Part shown: positions 39,201-46,205 of the stretch, piece by piece
Numbering within the stretch: position 1 is the stretch's first letter
How the letters are laid out: each line of letters opens with the position of its first letter
Source: Gordionus sp. m RMFG-2023
Lineage: Eukaryota > Nematomorpha > Gordioida > Chordodea > Parachordodidae
DNA: 64,000 nt
Reading direction: 5' to 3'
NCBI RefSeq assembly: GCF_954871325.1
Contig: NC_088777.1
Span: forward strand, 744,001 to 808,000
Position numbers and translations under genes: made by a program
Notes under the pieces: generated by a model
Seen by the model: only the letters and a program-made list of their open reading frames with translations
Databases searched by the model: none
Told to the model about the DNA's origin: nothing

Positions 39201-42200
39201 GGGATAAAATATTTCAATGGCATGTTCAAATTTTTCAATAATTTTAGGATTTGGCTGGCATACATCCTTATAAATATAATTTAGGTATGAATATGTTTTG
39301 TCAAATGCATTTTGATTCATTTCAGATGATATTGAGGCTATATTTTGAATGATATCTTTAATTTTTCTTAATTTTTCGTCAGATGACAAAAAAATTTTTT
39401 CTTTTACAATATGATTTATTGTCATGCTATGATCAGATATAATATCATTCTGATAAATATTATTGGCAAATCTATTTATCCTTAGTCATATAAACTTTAG
39501 AATTCATGAAATAATCTCTCTGATATCTTGGGTGACATAAATTTTGATCATATAGATCCATACAATTGATCTTTAACTCTTTTTAAAAAATTATCCAGAT
39601 AGCAGCAAATCTCGTTTGTTCTTCGCCATCAATAACAAAGAGAGTAAATACTGGCATTTGATAATAATTTAATTTATAAGTTGCATCAACCAGGAGAATC
39701 TCTGGAAATGCACTAAAGTATTCCTTCATATTTGGGGTCTGGTAATATATTCCCTGAAGGCTATTATTTTCACTAACTATTTTGATAATATTATCAGGGT
39801 TTTGATTTTTTAATAAGTCGATTACATCCATGAGCTCAGAGTCCCCTGGTTGATATAGTATTTTCTTTTTTATATTATATAAATCACGATTTGTAGCATA
39901 AATTCTTTTTTTTTGGAGGTCATATTTTATTTTAGGAATTGAAGCATCATATTCTAAGCACTTGACAATTAATGATCTTGATTCATCATTTATTTTACGT
40001 TGCTTAGGTAAACGCATGAATAAATTATAAATTAATAAATAAAAATTGTATATTTCTTAAAAATATATTCCCAAATCATGATTATGCCCACTATTCATTT
40101 TGGAAACCTCTAGCCTATGTAGATCCCCTATTATTATGTGCTTTACTGAAAAGCTGTCTGGGCAATTTAGTTGTAAAGTTTGGGTGAGTCGTTTTCCTTT
40201 CCAACGACTTTTAAAGTGTCTTCCTCCATGGATACAAACATAACGTATATATTTGTATTGTATTGTTTGAATTATGTTTTCATCAAAATTACCAAGCTTG
40301 GTACATGTTGCTATATGGTAATTAATAAACACTAGATTTTCATATTTATCTATAGCTTCTCGCAAGTCATTAAATGATTCAAATTGTGCCCCAACCTATG
40401 AAATAGATTATAGAATAGATAACCTTATTAAAAAAAATATGCATGGTTACTTCTAATTTTCTTTGACTTGAAGAAGTTATTTCTTCATCTAATCAAAATT
40501 GCTTTGATATTCATCCATAAGAATCTAATATAAGATTTTTTTTTAAAAAATATTCATGATAAGCCAGTCTGAGAAATATTTTGAAAATTTTATTTGGCCT
40601 GAGTTGGGTAAAAAATATTAATGAGTTGGGTATAAATTAATAATCATTATTATTTGGATTTTTTTTGTGCTAATATTTATATCATAATCTTGAATTAATA
40701 GAGAGATGGTAAATAAGGGGTAGTATATTTGATTTAACCATTCCAAATATCACAAATAGTTTTTATTTGTTAAATATAAAATTATTATTGTAACTAAGTA
40801 TATAAATAGAATATACTTTTATAATATAAATTGAGTATAAAAATACTTGGCTATCAAGGTACTGTAAAATGAACAGGTACTGTAAAAGGAATAGGTACTG
40901 TAAAAGGAATAACCTGTTTTATTAAAATTTAAAATTATTATTGTAACTAAGTATATAATTACAATATACTTTTATAATATAAATTGAGTATAAAAATACT
41001 TGGCTATCAAGGTACTGTAAAAGGAACAGGTACTGTAAAAAGAATAACCTGTTTTGTTAAATTTTAAATATTGTAACTAAGTATATAAATTCGATTACTT
41101 TTATAATATAAATTGAATGTTTAAATAATTGTTTAGTTTTTCAAATAGAAAAAATAATAAACAATAACATTTACATTCGTAAGTTTATTTATTTACTTAT
41201 ATAAAAATAAACATATGACGTTTTTGGCGTGCTAGGTAATTTATGAAAATCATGAAAAATAGCCTAATAAATATTTAATATAAATAAATGTCTATTTTGG
41301 CAATAAGACCACATCACATGTTTAGTCGTTCAATATTTTTACTTTGCATACGAATAGAATATAATATATTATAATGTATAAAATAATTGTAAAACAAGAA
41401 CAATAAAATATGATCAAAAACTTTTATATTAGTTTTTTTAAAAAATTATCGTCTGATAAACACAAAGGGCGATGCTTAGTTAAAAACGAAATTTACTCCA
41501 CTAAAAAAAATGCGTTAGAAAGTGAGCGAAAATGGGATAGCCGTATTGTATTTAATACTTAATCTTTCTTCCAAATTCCTCGCCGAAAATAAAGACCAAA
41601 TTTTATAAATCGATATTTTGTCCTTAGGAGGGAGGGGGGCTTCACATATGCTTATTTTTATTTATCCTGTTCTGTGGAAATCTTATCTAATCACTTTACT
41701 TTTCTAGCCAATAATCTATACCGAATGTATGTATTTTAATTTTTATATAATTATTCATGAAAATTTTGCGCATATGTAAATTATATAAAAAAAAGAAGTT
41801 AATAGGCACCTATCTTTCTTTTTTGTAAGTTTAGAAAATTTGCCTATTAAATTGTTTGTTTTTTCTATAAAATTTAATTTTTAGGTATTACAGCTGGGTA
41901 AAGCGTTCTTACCGGGGTCATTATGACTATGGGGTACTATAAATATATTAAGCGGGTTGTCGGGAGTCCAATCCTTCCTGGAATTGTATTTAATGCTGAA
42001 GCCTTGTTTCCATACCCCTCCATCCTGATTTTCGAACGTCAGCGAATCATACAAATCCAGCATCTTAATATAATTTTTTTTTCAAAATGAGCTTCTTGTA
42101 AATTATATAAAAATCCCTAGGACCAACAAGCCCCCAGCCCGGATTGGGTTCAAAAAGGGTACGAAGGGGCAGGGGCACATTTGAACCAGGACAATTTGGT

Positions 42201-45200
42201 ATCCTCCAGGTTTCCGTATAAAGGTTACATACATCTATAGGTTAACAAATCAGAGGCAATAACACTTCGAATAAAATTAAATTAAGCTATAATTACATAC
42301 GTCAATATCAATGGCTGGATTATGAGTTGATGCCCTGATAACTGAACATTGATCGGCATTTCTTGGCTTTAATGTGTCAGAATCATTACGCTCAGTTTTA
42401 GTCACGAATTTGGAAGCTATGGCAACGGTAGAAATTTCGTCGAGTTCTTCGGTGATTGGATTGTCTAAAATTAGTATTTAGTAGAAAAGTGAGAAGGGTA
42501 AGAAATGAGATAATAAATATATTAAATTCCGTCAAATTTTTAAAATCTTGTAATAATAATAATGGCTCAATTTAAAAAACCAAATTTATATATAGTACAC
42601 ATATGCATGTAATTTTTTTTTTTATCTCAATAGAATGGATGTTAAAAAAAATAAGTTGAATATAAAAATTAGAAGTGCGCTCATACCATTTTTGTTGGGC
42701 CGATACTAATACAGTTACAAATTTTTAGTGTTTAAGTGTCTCGATTTTTTATTTAATAATGAATTAATGTTCGATCTAGCCGATATTTTTAAAAAACGAC
42801 AAACTCAATATCTTAGCCAAAGCTCGTAGATGATAGAAATATTTCCATATGTTAAAAAATATGGCGACTTGGGGTATTATTATTTTAACTAAAAAATCTT
42901 AATTTAGCCGTTTATAAAAATTCGGCTAAAAGAGATCGAGTCGTTTAACAAACTTATCAGGGGAAGAAAAAAAATTAACACCATCTTTCTTTCTTTCTGT
43001 ATGGATTAAAAAATTATTTTTCATAGCTGCAGACCATAATGAGGAATATTAACTATTATTGTTTGAGCAGAGTTTGAAATGCCTTCAAAACAGATGTTTT
43101 TCAGGATGCCCAAACCAACAGAATTCTTGCTCAAACTAGACCTAAAATTTATGCACAAACAAATCTTTCACGATTGAAATCACTTTATTTTATGATCTAT
43201 GCTCAAAATTTTGGTGGAAAAAAAAATCTATGTTTTTATGAATATCAGTCACACTGGTATTAGTTAAAATTAGGATTGACCAATAAAAACAACTTTAATT
43301 AAAATGGCGATTTAAATCACCCCCTGATTCTTTTTAATAAAATTCTATTTAATAAATTTGATTAAATTTACCTAAGGTATGAAGGAAAACAAAGATTTAG
43401 ATTATTCCACAATTAAATAATTTTTATATGAACAATATTACTAAATTGTACACTAGTAATTATTACTTATTAAACAAAAAAAAAATAAATTACTTAATAT
43501 ATTTTGATTTTTATTTATTATTTCATCTGAAAACATAATTCAATATAAAGGGTCAGATTGTAGTTATTTTTTTTTTTTAAACAGTTGAGCAAATATTTTA
43601 AAATCTGAAATTTATCACCGAATATTTTGATATAAATCTTAGGACCAGGGATGAGAACGCGCACCCACGACATTTCGTTGAACCAAAACCGAACCCTTTT
43701 TTAAAATTTAGAGTTCAGGGTCCAAATTTTATAATTTATTTATTTTAAATTATATGTAAATAATATAATATAAAATAAAAAACATGCAATTTTACGATTT
43801 TCATTAATAAAAGATTTCCTATTAAAAAAAATACATTTTTTTGTTTCGTGGAATCATTTTTGTTATATTTTAAAGAGTCAGCCATTTTTCGTTAAAAATT
43901 TTTAAATTTTTACCCAGCAAAGCAGATTTTAAAAAGTTTTTTTTTTATTATTATAAAGATGATAATATATAATGATAATAATATCTAATTTAGGATATTG
44001 TTTGTGAATTATTAAATTGATAGTAAAAAAAAAAGATGTACAAAATCAAGCAAGTGGTAAAATATTTTTATAAAAATTGTAAGTTGCAAATAAAAATGGT
44101 GGCCCATTTATTTATAAAGTAAAATTTAAGAAATCAATTATAATATTATTTCCTGGAATATATGAGAGATCTAAATTGTAATTGGAATAAGGCAAAATCT
44201 TATGTTTAAATAAATTTTATTTAAATTTAAATAAATTGTTTTTTAAAAAAAAAAAATTAAATTTGTAGATGAAAATCAAGGTTTTATTTATTAGCTGAAC
44301 ATTTCAAATTTAATGATAAGGGAATTTCTGAATTTAGAATGTGATTTAATATTAGCAGGGGAGTCATAATAGTAATTTACAGAATCATATAAAGAGGAAT
44401 CACTCAAAGTATTTTGATGAGTATTTAGGTAAAAAAAAAGAAAATCATAGAAAATTTGACTAAAACCTCTATTACTAACAAATCTGATATAAAAAATATA
44501 ATATTAATAAAATTGAAAGATATATTATTATACAAAAACATCTATTCATATTTCGATGTCAGAAGAAGATCTAACAAATGCTTTGGTCTAACCCTAACCT
44601 AGAAGTATTCTAGTAATAAATATTCAGTGAGTTTGAAATAATATTATCGTATTAAGAAATTTGGCTCTAAAAGAAATAACTACAGAAGATAATACTAAAA
44701 AAAAATGCTTTTAGAGACCCTGAATAAATTTGGCATTCCATTAAACAACCTATATATTACAACAACCAGGGTGAAAATTTAATCAAGTCTATAAGATTAT
44801 TAAATGAATCTGTGAAAGGGGAGAATTGGGATGAAGATGATATAATAAATAAAGAAATAGCAGATCAGGGCCAGGTGTAGAAAGATTTAACTCCCGTTTT
44901 TAGCACTAGATGTACAGCACACACATTACAGTTAGCCATTAATGATTTTTTTTTAAAGTTATGCAAAATTGATTATTGACCAAGCAAGACAATTGGTAAA
45001 ATTTTTAAGAACTTCAACGATCATTAAAATCTTGAAATCACTGAAAATGATTATTTAAAAAAAAATTTTTTTAAGGGTATAAATTTAAATTTTATTTCTA
45101 AAACTTTGCAAAATATTTTGCATGATTTGCCTGTCCCATAATTTTTTTGGCATACTGTCCCTGATATGTCCAAGAGCATAATAGGAAGTCTAAAATTTGG

Positions 45201-45826
45201 CCCAAATTTTGGTTACATAAATAGTTTAATACAGAACAACTAAAATAATATTTTAAAGAATTAGTAATAAATATTAAGTAATAAAACATATTAAAATTAC
45301 TTATGCTATTTGATTTGTTTTAAATTTGAATGTTATTATATAAAATAAAATGAATTAAAGTAAAAAATTGACTTTATAAAAGATCAGTCAATTATTATAA
45401 ATTATTTTAATTAATATTAAAATATTATTTTTTTAGCATCTATAACAGTTTTCAACAATAGGATAGTGAATAATAATATTATTAAAGAAATTATGCTTAC
45501 CAAAAAATGCCTTTATTTTGTTAGTAGATATCTCTAAATTTGAATAGTTATCATTCATTGATAATCCTGGATGAAGATTTTTTATGATTTGGGAATTTTT
45601 TTCTATTTCATTTTGAATAATTTCTAAGGAATCAATAATCTTAATACTGGGAGCTTTCTATAAATAAAAATTAATTAAATATTAATAATATAAAATATGG
45701 TACCGGTAAAGATTGAATGATAAATAAATTATTATTTTTATATAATAATATTAGACTAGTTAAAAATACAAATGGTATGACATACAACAGTATTTTAATT
45801 ATTCTACGATTTAATCTGAGTCTCAT
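21226..45826 (-). CDS. MAN2A: Golgi alpha-mannosidase II (GH38), 21 exons
   Basis: Golgi enzyme that trims two mannoses from GlcNAcMan5GlcNAc2 to open the complex N-glycan branch. Exons on the minus strand sum to 3561 nt, or 1186 residues (human paralogues about 1144). Residues 1-41 hold a basic start and a hydrophobic signal anchor (about 11-30), typical of a type II Golgi protein; a short stem follows. The GH38 catalytic domain begins near residue 149. The zinc ligands H195 and D197 (PHSHNDPGW), nucleophile D309 ([10 protein letters not shown]), acid/base D446 (PLGDDFRY) and zinc ligand H594 ([10 protein letters not shown]) are present, as are SGAYIF and [13 protein letters not shown] in the C-terminal region. 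All 20 junctions are phase-consistent. The C-terminus is the least certain part: exon 21 is short and the usual final ~80 residues are not clearly matched. Introns are rich in transposons. Confidence 0.93.
21348..21748 (-). CDS. MAN2A: MAN2A exon 20
   Basis: Begins [20 protein letters not shown], the conserved EVMLDRRL..DDNRGLGQG block, and later has [12 protein letters not shown] matching HLVNLRTI. Acceptor gatttag; the 3' end is placed before gttttat at ...DPHM because it joins in phase to exon 21. The middle of the exon (about 60 residues) is divergent. Confidence 0.85.
22206..22362 (-). CDS. MAN2A: MAN2A exon 19
   Basis: [20 protein letters not shown] and [15 protein letters not shown] match the family KLPLQANYYPM...AYI.D...RLTLL..Q.LG.SSL. 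Acceptor aaatttag, donor gtattt; phase 0 in, 1 out. Confidence 0.95.
22763..22908 (-). CDS. MAN2A: MAN2A exon 18
   Basis: [13 protein letters not shown] and [11 protein letters not shown] match the family NREIAM.....I.....FYTDLNGYQ. Acceptor atattctag, donor gtagca; phase 1 in, 0 out. Confidence 0.93.
23107..23202 (-). CDS. MAN2A: MAN2A exon 17
   Basis: Acidic insertion [11 protein letters not shown], then [13 protein letters not shown] matching the family THRVRLYHI.G. Acceptor ttaatacag, donor gtaagt; phase 1 in, 1 out. The acidic stretch is longer than in vertebrate homologues. Confidence 0.9.
23230..23420. mobile_element. GC-rich MITE-like patch
   Basis: Blocks such as gggttcgggttg and the near-inverse caacctgactcggg surround a short AT core. 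It resembles the patches at 52806-52970 and 56233-56370. No target duplication found. Confidence 0.3.
25170..25760 (-). mobile_element. Ty3/gypsy fossil, minus strand, in MAN2A intron 16
   Basis: Integrase-derived sequence of the gypsy type ([28 protein letters not shown]) on the minus strand. Broken; no LTRs recognised. It lies inverted relative to its neighbour at 26190-27060 and is of the same family. Confidence 0.6.
26190..27060 (+). mobile_element. Ty3/gypsy fossil, plus strand, in MAN2A intron 16
   Basis: A broken retroelement with recognisable RNase H ([16 protein letters not shown]) followed by integrase-derived sequence. Many breaks; LTRs not seen. It shares an EEAMAK/EEAMGE-type segment and high nucleotide similarity with the fossil at 25170-25760. 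Confidence 0.6.
27099..27342 (-). CDS. MAN2A: MAN2A exon 16
   Basis: Contains SGAYIFMPE, the conserved SGAYLFLP.G motif whose Tyr lines the active site, and [10 protein letters not shown]. Acceptor acactacaag, donor gtagac; phase 0 in, 1 out. Confidence 0.93.
27545..27766. mobile_element. complete 222-bp hAT-type MITE in MAN2A intron 15
   Basis: Terminal inverted repeats tagtgttattaaacgg and the inverse ccgtttaacaacacta are extended by gagccgatttttaagaacgg on the left and its inverse on the right. The 8 bases ccttaatt lie directly outside each end (27537-27544 and 27767-27774). No coding capacity. The terminus matches that of the 6.3 kb foldback element at 966-7305. Confidence 0.8.
27912..28023 (-). 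CDS. MAN2A: MAN2A exon 15
   Basis: A-rich acceptor (atttaaaaag) chosen because only it keeps phase. An alternative pair (donor gttttt after exon 14 plus acceptor ggttttaag) would give almost the same protein. Contains [14 protein letters not shown], matching the family L.F...GLL. Phase 2 in, 0 out. Confidence 0.8.
28568..28725 (-). CDS. MAN2A: MAN2A exon 14
   Basis: [19 protein letters not shown] matches the family F.A.IPPLGL..Y.I segment. Acceptor cttaaatcag, donor gtttgt; phase 0 in, 2 out. Confidence 0.9.
29370..29556 (-). CDS. MAN2A: MAN2A exon 13
   Basis: The acceptor lies after an A-run (tttttaaaaaaag), fixed by phase: [20 protein letters not shown] matches the family YLVVYNPLEQ.R...V.V. 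A nearer ttacttag would break the frame. Donor gtaaga; phase 2 in, 0 out. Confidence 0.88.
29792..29962 (-). CDS. MAN2A: MAN2A exon 12
   Basis: Linker region after the catalytic core ([20 protein letters not shown]), variable in the family. The match is by position and phase. Acceptor atgctaag, donor gtaaat; phase 2 in, 2 out. Confidence 0.85.
30623..30805 (-). CDS. MAN2A: MAN2A exon 11 (zinc ligand)
   Basis: Contains [19 protein letters not shown] with the fourth zinc ligand His, then [10 protein letters not shown]. Acceptor attattataag, donor gttcga; phase 2 in, 2 out. Confidence 0.96.
30960..31190 (-). mobile_element. LINE/SINE 3' tail
   Basis: The minus strand carries gtcaggaagggcatccgatt followed by gtaaaaacc, a conserved 3' tail motif shared by many metazoan LINEs and the SINEs that use them. 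It lies in the same orientation just downstream of the LINE reverse-transcriptase fragment, so it is probably the tail of that copy. Confidence 0.45.
31243..31360 (+). mobile_element. possible pogo-like MITE fragment
   Basis: tagtaaaaccctgttatag at 31251 resembles a pogo/Tigger terminus; it sits between the LINE coding fragment and its tail, suggesting a nested insertion. Confidence 0.2.
31510..32080 (-). pseudogene. LINE reverse transcriptase C-terminal fragment
   Basis: The minus strand encodes a stretch with [20 protein letters not shown] then [13 protein letters not shown], matching the post-catalytic region of many animal non-LTR elements (W.KFR.LS.ILT.K..SLKLKGK.Y..CV). Further down, [15 protein letters not shown] matches their RPRGRPKKTW motif. 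The frame is interrupted between the two. It lies in MAN2A intron 10. Confidence 0.6.
32294..32511 (-). CDS. MAN2A: MAN2A exon 10
   Basis: Contains FATLSEYF and [19 protein letters not shown], then SGYYTSRP, closely matching the family GDFFTYADR...[10 protein letters not shown]. Acceptor taaacgcag, donor gtattc; phase 0 in, 2 out. Confidence 0.95.
32673..32850 (-). CDS. MAN2A: MAN2A exon 9 (acid/base)
   Basis: Contains [13 protein letters not shown] and [11 protein letters not shown], with the general acid/base Asp. Acceptor tttgcatgcag, donor gtaaaa; phase 2 in, 0 out. Confidence 0.95.
32963..33149 (-). CDS. MAN2A: MAN2A exon 8
   Basis: Contains [20 protein letters not shown] and [12 protein letters not shown], almost identical to the animal mannosidase II consensus. 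Acceptor tatatttag, donor gttata; phase 1 in, 2 out. Confidence 0.96.
33536..33709 (-). CDS. MAN2A: MAN2A exon 7 (nucleophile)
   Basis: Contains [11 protein letters not shown] with the catalytic nucleophile Asp, then [11 protein letters not shown] and LEFYWRQNW. Acceptor atatataag, donor gtaaat; phase 1 in, 1 out. Confidence 0.95.
33781..34480. repeat. diverged tandem repeat in MAN2A intron 6
   Basis: Three related but diverged blocks (about 33781-34017, 34050-34330 and 34335-34480) share a gctagatatctgg/ctaaatatctg core, a ccaaaccacaaa/ggctaatcacaaa segment and, in two blocks, an aacgtcacg/catgacgcttg stretch. A run of 16 G separates the first two. Confidence 0.45.
34673..34800 (-). CDS. 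MAN2A: MAN2A exon 6
   Basis: Acceptor is A-rich (ttaaaaaaaag). Encodes [20 protein letters not shown], the family TGGWVM.DEA segment with Asn for the usual Thr. Donor gttcca; phase 2 in, 1 out. Confidence 0.93.
34880..35025. mobile_element. degraded hAT-type MITE
   Basis: The right half reads tggctaaaatcttaaacggg and ends tagcaacacta, similar to the MITE family at 27545-27766. Confidence 0.3.
35845..36016 (-). CDS. MAN2A: MAN2A exon 5
   Basis: Acceptor catctcgcag, donor gttttc. It completes HNDPGW and gives [15 protein letters not shown] and [14 protein letters not shown], matching the family KFIWSEISY.SKWW segment. Phase 1 in, 2 out. Confidence 0.95.
36130..36240 (-). mobile_element. possible pogo/Tigger-like MITE end
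   Basis: Read on the minus strand, the sequence starts tatacagtaaaacctgtc, which resembles the terminus of many pogo-like (Tc1/mariner) elements, next to TA. The other end is not identified. Confidence 0.25.
37140..37600 (+). repeat. ~120-bp tandem repeats in left MULE arm
   Basis: Three to four units, each with one to three copies of ttttacagtacctg followed by tatttttatactcaattta and tatacttagttacaat. They are subterminal repeats of the element. Confidence 0.75.
38008..38470 (+). CDS. MULE transposase N-terminal part (left arm)
   Basis: Two exons join in phase 0: 38008-38076 ([19 protein letters not shown]...) with a gtaaca donor, then 38132-38470 after tatttcatag. The second reads [17 protein letters not shown], a FAR1/FLYWCH-like start common in MULE-type and ZSWIM-like proteins, and ends with a GHNHDLG motif. 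The right-arm copy has Cys in the segment LNCPDSF where this copy has Phe (LNFPDSF), so a likely zinc ligand is lost here. Confidence 0.6.
38515..38942 (+). pseudogene. MULE transposase middle part, frameshifted (left arm)
   Basis: Same sequence as the intact frame at 39583-40017 on the other strand, but with a three-base loss near 38610, a two-base loss near 38672 and a one-base loss near 38790, so the reading frame is broken. Start MRLPKQRKI and [17 protein letters not shown] remain readable. Confidence 0.6.
38960..39140 (-). pseudogene. MULE transposase C-terminal tail in spacer
   Basis: The minus strand is open with [19 protein letters not shown], then a basic tail [18 protein letters not shown], and runs straight into the left-arm junction. 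It continues the frame at 39150-39425 after a break near 39148. Confidence 0.45.
39150..39425 (-). CDS. MULE transposase C-terminal region (spacer)
   Basis: Ninety-one codons, hydrophilic and partly helical ([19 protein letters not shown]). It lies only ~160 bases beyond the DDE-start segment of the right arm, so most of the catalytic domain between them is missing. The element is therefore a deletion derivative. Confidence 0.4.
   Translation of the reverse strand: MTINHIVKEKIFLSSDEKLRKIKDIIQNIASISSEMNQNAFDKTYSYLNYIYKDVCQPNPKIIEKFEHAIEIFYPTSGLKFNDNGNHFIFN
39583..40017 (-). CDS. MULE transposase middle part with first DDE aspartate (right arm)
   Basis: 144 codons starting [14 protein letters not shown] and reaching [28 protein letters not shown] is the first catalytic Asp motif of Mutator-like DDE transposases and of ZSWIM1/3-type domesticated relatives. 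The frame stops where the DDE domain should continue. Confidence 0.6.
   Translation of the reverse strand: MRLPKQRKINDESRSLIVKCLEYDASIPKIKYDLQKKRIYATNRDLYNIKKKILYQPGDSELMDVIDLLKNQNPDNIIKIVSENNSLQGIYYQTPNMKEYFSAFPEILLVDATYKLNYYQMPVFTLFVIDGEEQTRFAAIWIIF
40057..40365 (-). CDS. MULE transposase N-terminal part (right arm)
   Basis: 102 codons almost identical to the left-arm copy; keeps YVCIHGG, LNCPDSF and SGHNHDLG, a plausible Cys/His metal site. The short upstream exon of this copy has lost one base relative to the left arm and is frameshifted. Confidence 0.6.
   Translation of the reverse strand: MREAIDKYENLVFINYHIATCTKLGNFDENIIQTIQYKYIRYVCIHGGRHFKSRWKGKRLTQTLQLNCPDSFSVKHIIIGDLHRLEVSKMNSGHNHDLGIYF
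40770..41100 (-). repeat. ~120-bp tandem repeats in right MULE arm
   Basis: Inverse copies of the subterminal repeats of the left arm, with fewer units. Confidence 0.7.
41913..42063 (-). CDS. MAN2A: MAN2A exon 4 (GH38 start, zinc site)
   Basis: Begins MLDLYDSL and includes DGGVWKQGF and [10 protein letters not shown], the diagnostic start of the Golgi mannosidase II catalytic domain with two zinc ligands. The codon for the Gly after Pro is split by the gtaaga donor. Confidence 0.95.
42301..42464 (-). CDS. MAN2A: MAN2A exon 3 (stem)
   Basis: Acceptor ctaattttag, donor gtatgt. Polar stem region containing [11 protein letters not shown]; a single Cys lies at the position where family members have one before the catalytic domain. 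Phase 1 in, 0 out. Confidence 0.8.
42745..42957. mobile_element. degraded hAT-type MITE in MAN2A intron 2
   Basis: Inner terminal repeats (tagccgatatttttaaaaaa and its near-inverse) and ends close to gtttaacaaac resemble the family at 27545-27766; outer ends are decayed. Confidence 0.4.
44640..45070 (+). pseudogene. hAT transposase remnant in MAN2A intron 2
   Basis: The plus strand carries [17 protein letters not shown], a clear match to the hAT core motif ([12 protein letters not shown]), preceded by [11 protein letters not shown] and [12 protein letters not shown] acidic sequence and followed by further transposase-like residues. Frames are broken several times. Confidence 0.6.
45501..45657 (-). 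CDS. MAN2A: MAN2A exon 2 (stem)
   Basis: Acceptor tttatttatag, donor gtaagc. It gives a polar, partly helical stem ([20 protein letters not shown]), comparable in position to the coiled stem of vertebrate MAN2A. Phase 0 in, phase 1 out. Confidence 0.75.
45704..45826 (-). CDS. MAN2A: MAN2A exon 1 (signal anchor)
   Basis: ATG at 45826. It encodes 41 residues: [11 protein letters not shown], then a hydrophobic run about 20 long ([18 protein letters not shown]), then a polar stem. The basic start before an uncleaved hydrophobic segment fits a type II Golgi anchor. Ends in phase 0 before gtacca; intron 1 is only 46 bases. Confidence 0.75.
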
Positions 45827-46072
45827 TTTTTAAATATTGACATATGACTTCATGAATGGAAAGTGTGCTCTTTTTCAATCTTGACCAACCAGGAATTAGT
45901 CAATAGAAAAAAATATTAATTAAATTGAAGAAATAAAGTAATATAAATAAATCCATGCCAATCTTTGCTTATATAATACATGATGCTGATTCCATATAAT
46001 ACATAAAGCACATTTTTATTTTTTTCATATGATATCCTCATTAATTATATATCTCACTACCTGAGACCAGGG

Positions 46073-46205
46073 GCGTCACTAGCTTTTATAATCTCAGGGG
46101 CTCAACTAAAAAATTTTATATGGAGGCTACGCCCCCATATCCCGTATTTGACGGGCCTACGCCCGTTTTTGCCTGGCCTTCGGTCTGGTTTTATAATATT
46201 ATATC
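46073..46205. mobile_element. MITE-like repeat starting ccaggggcgtcac
   Basis: caggggcgtcactag followed by ggaggctacgcccccat, cgggcctacgcccg and similar blocks resembles termini of common non-autonomous DNA elements. Ends and target duplication not determined. Confidence 0.3.

Larger units (their letters stand above)
37041..41262. mobile_element. 4.2 kb palindromic MULE (Mutator-like) element in MAN2A intron 4
   Basis: Two nearly identical inverted arms run from 37041 to about 38958 and from about 39571 to 41262, separated by a ~610-base spacer. The outer ends share tttttcatgattttcataaa and cacgccaaaaacgtcatatg. Each arm carries tandem tttacagtacctg-rich repeats and then the 5' part of a MULE-type transposase gene. 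The spacer carries the C-terminal part on the minus strand. No matching target-site duplication was found. Arms differ by scattered substitutions and small indels. Confidence 0.75.
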
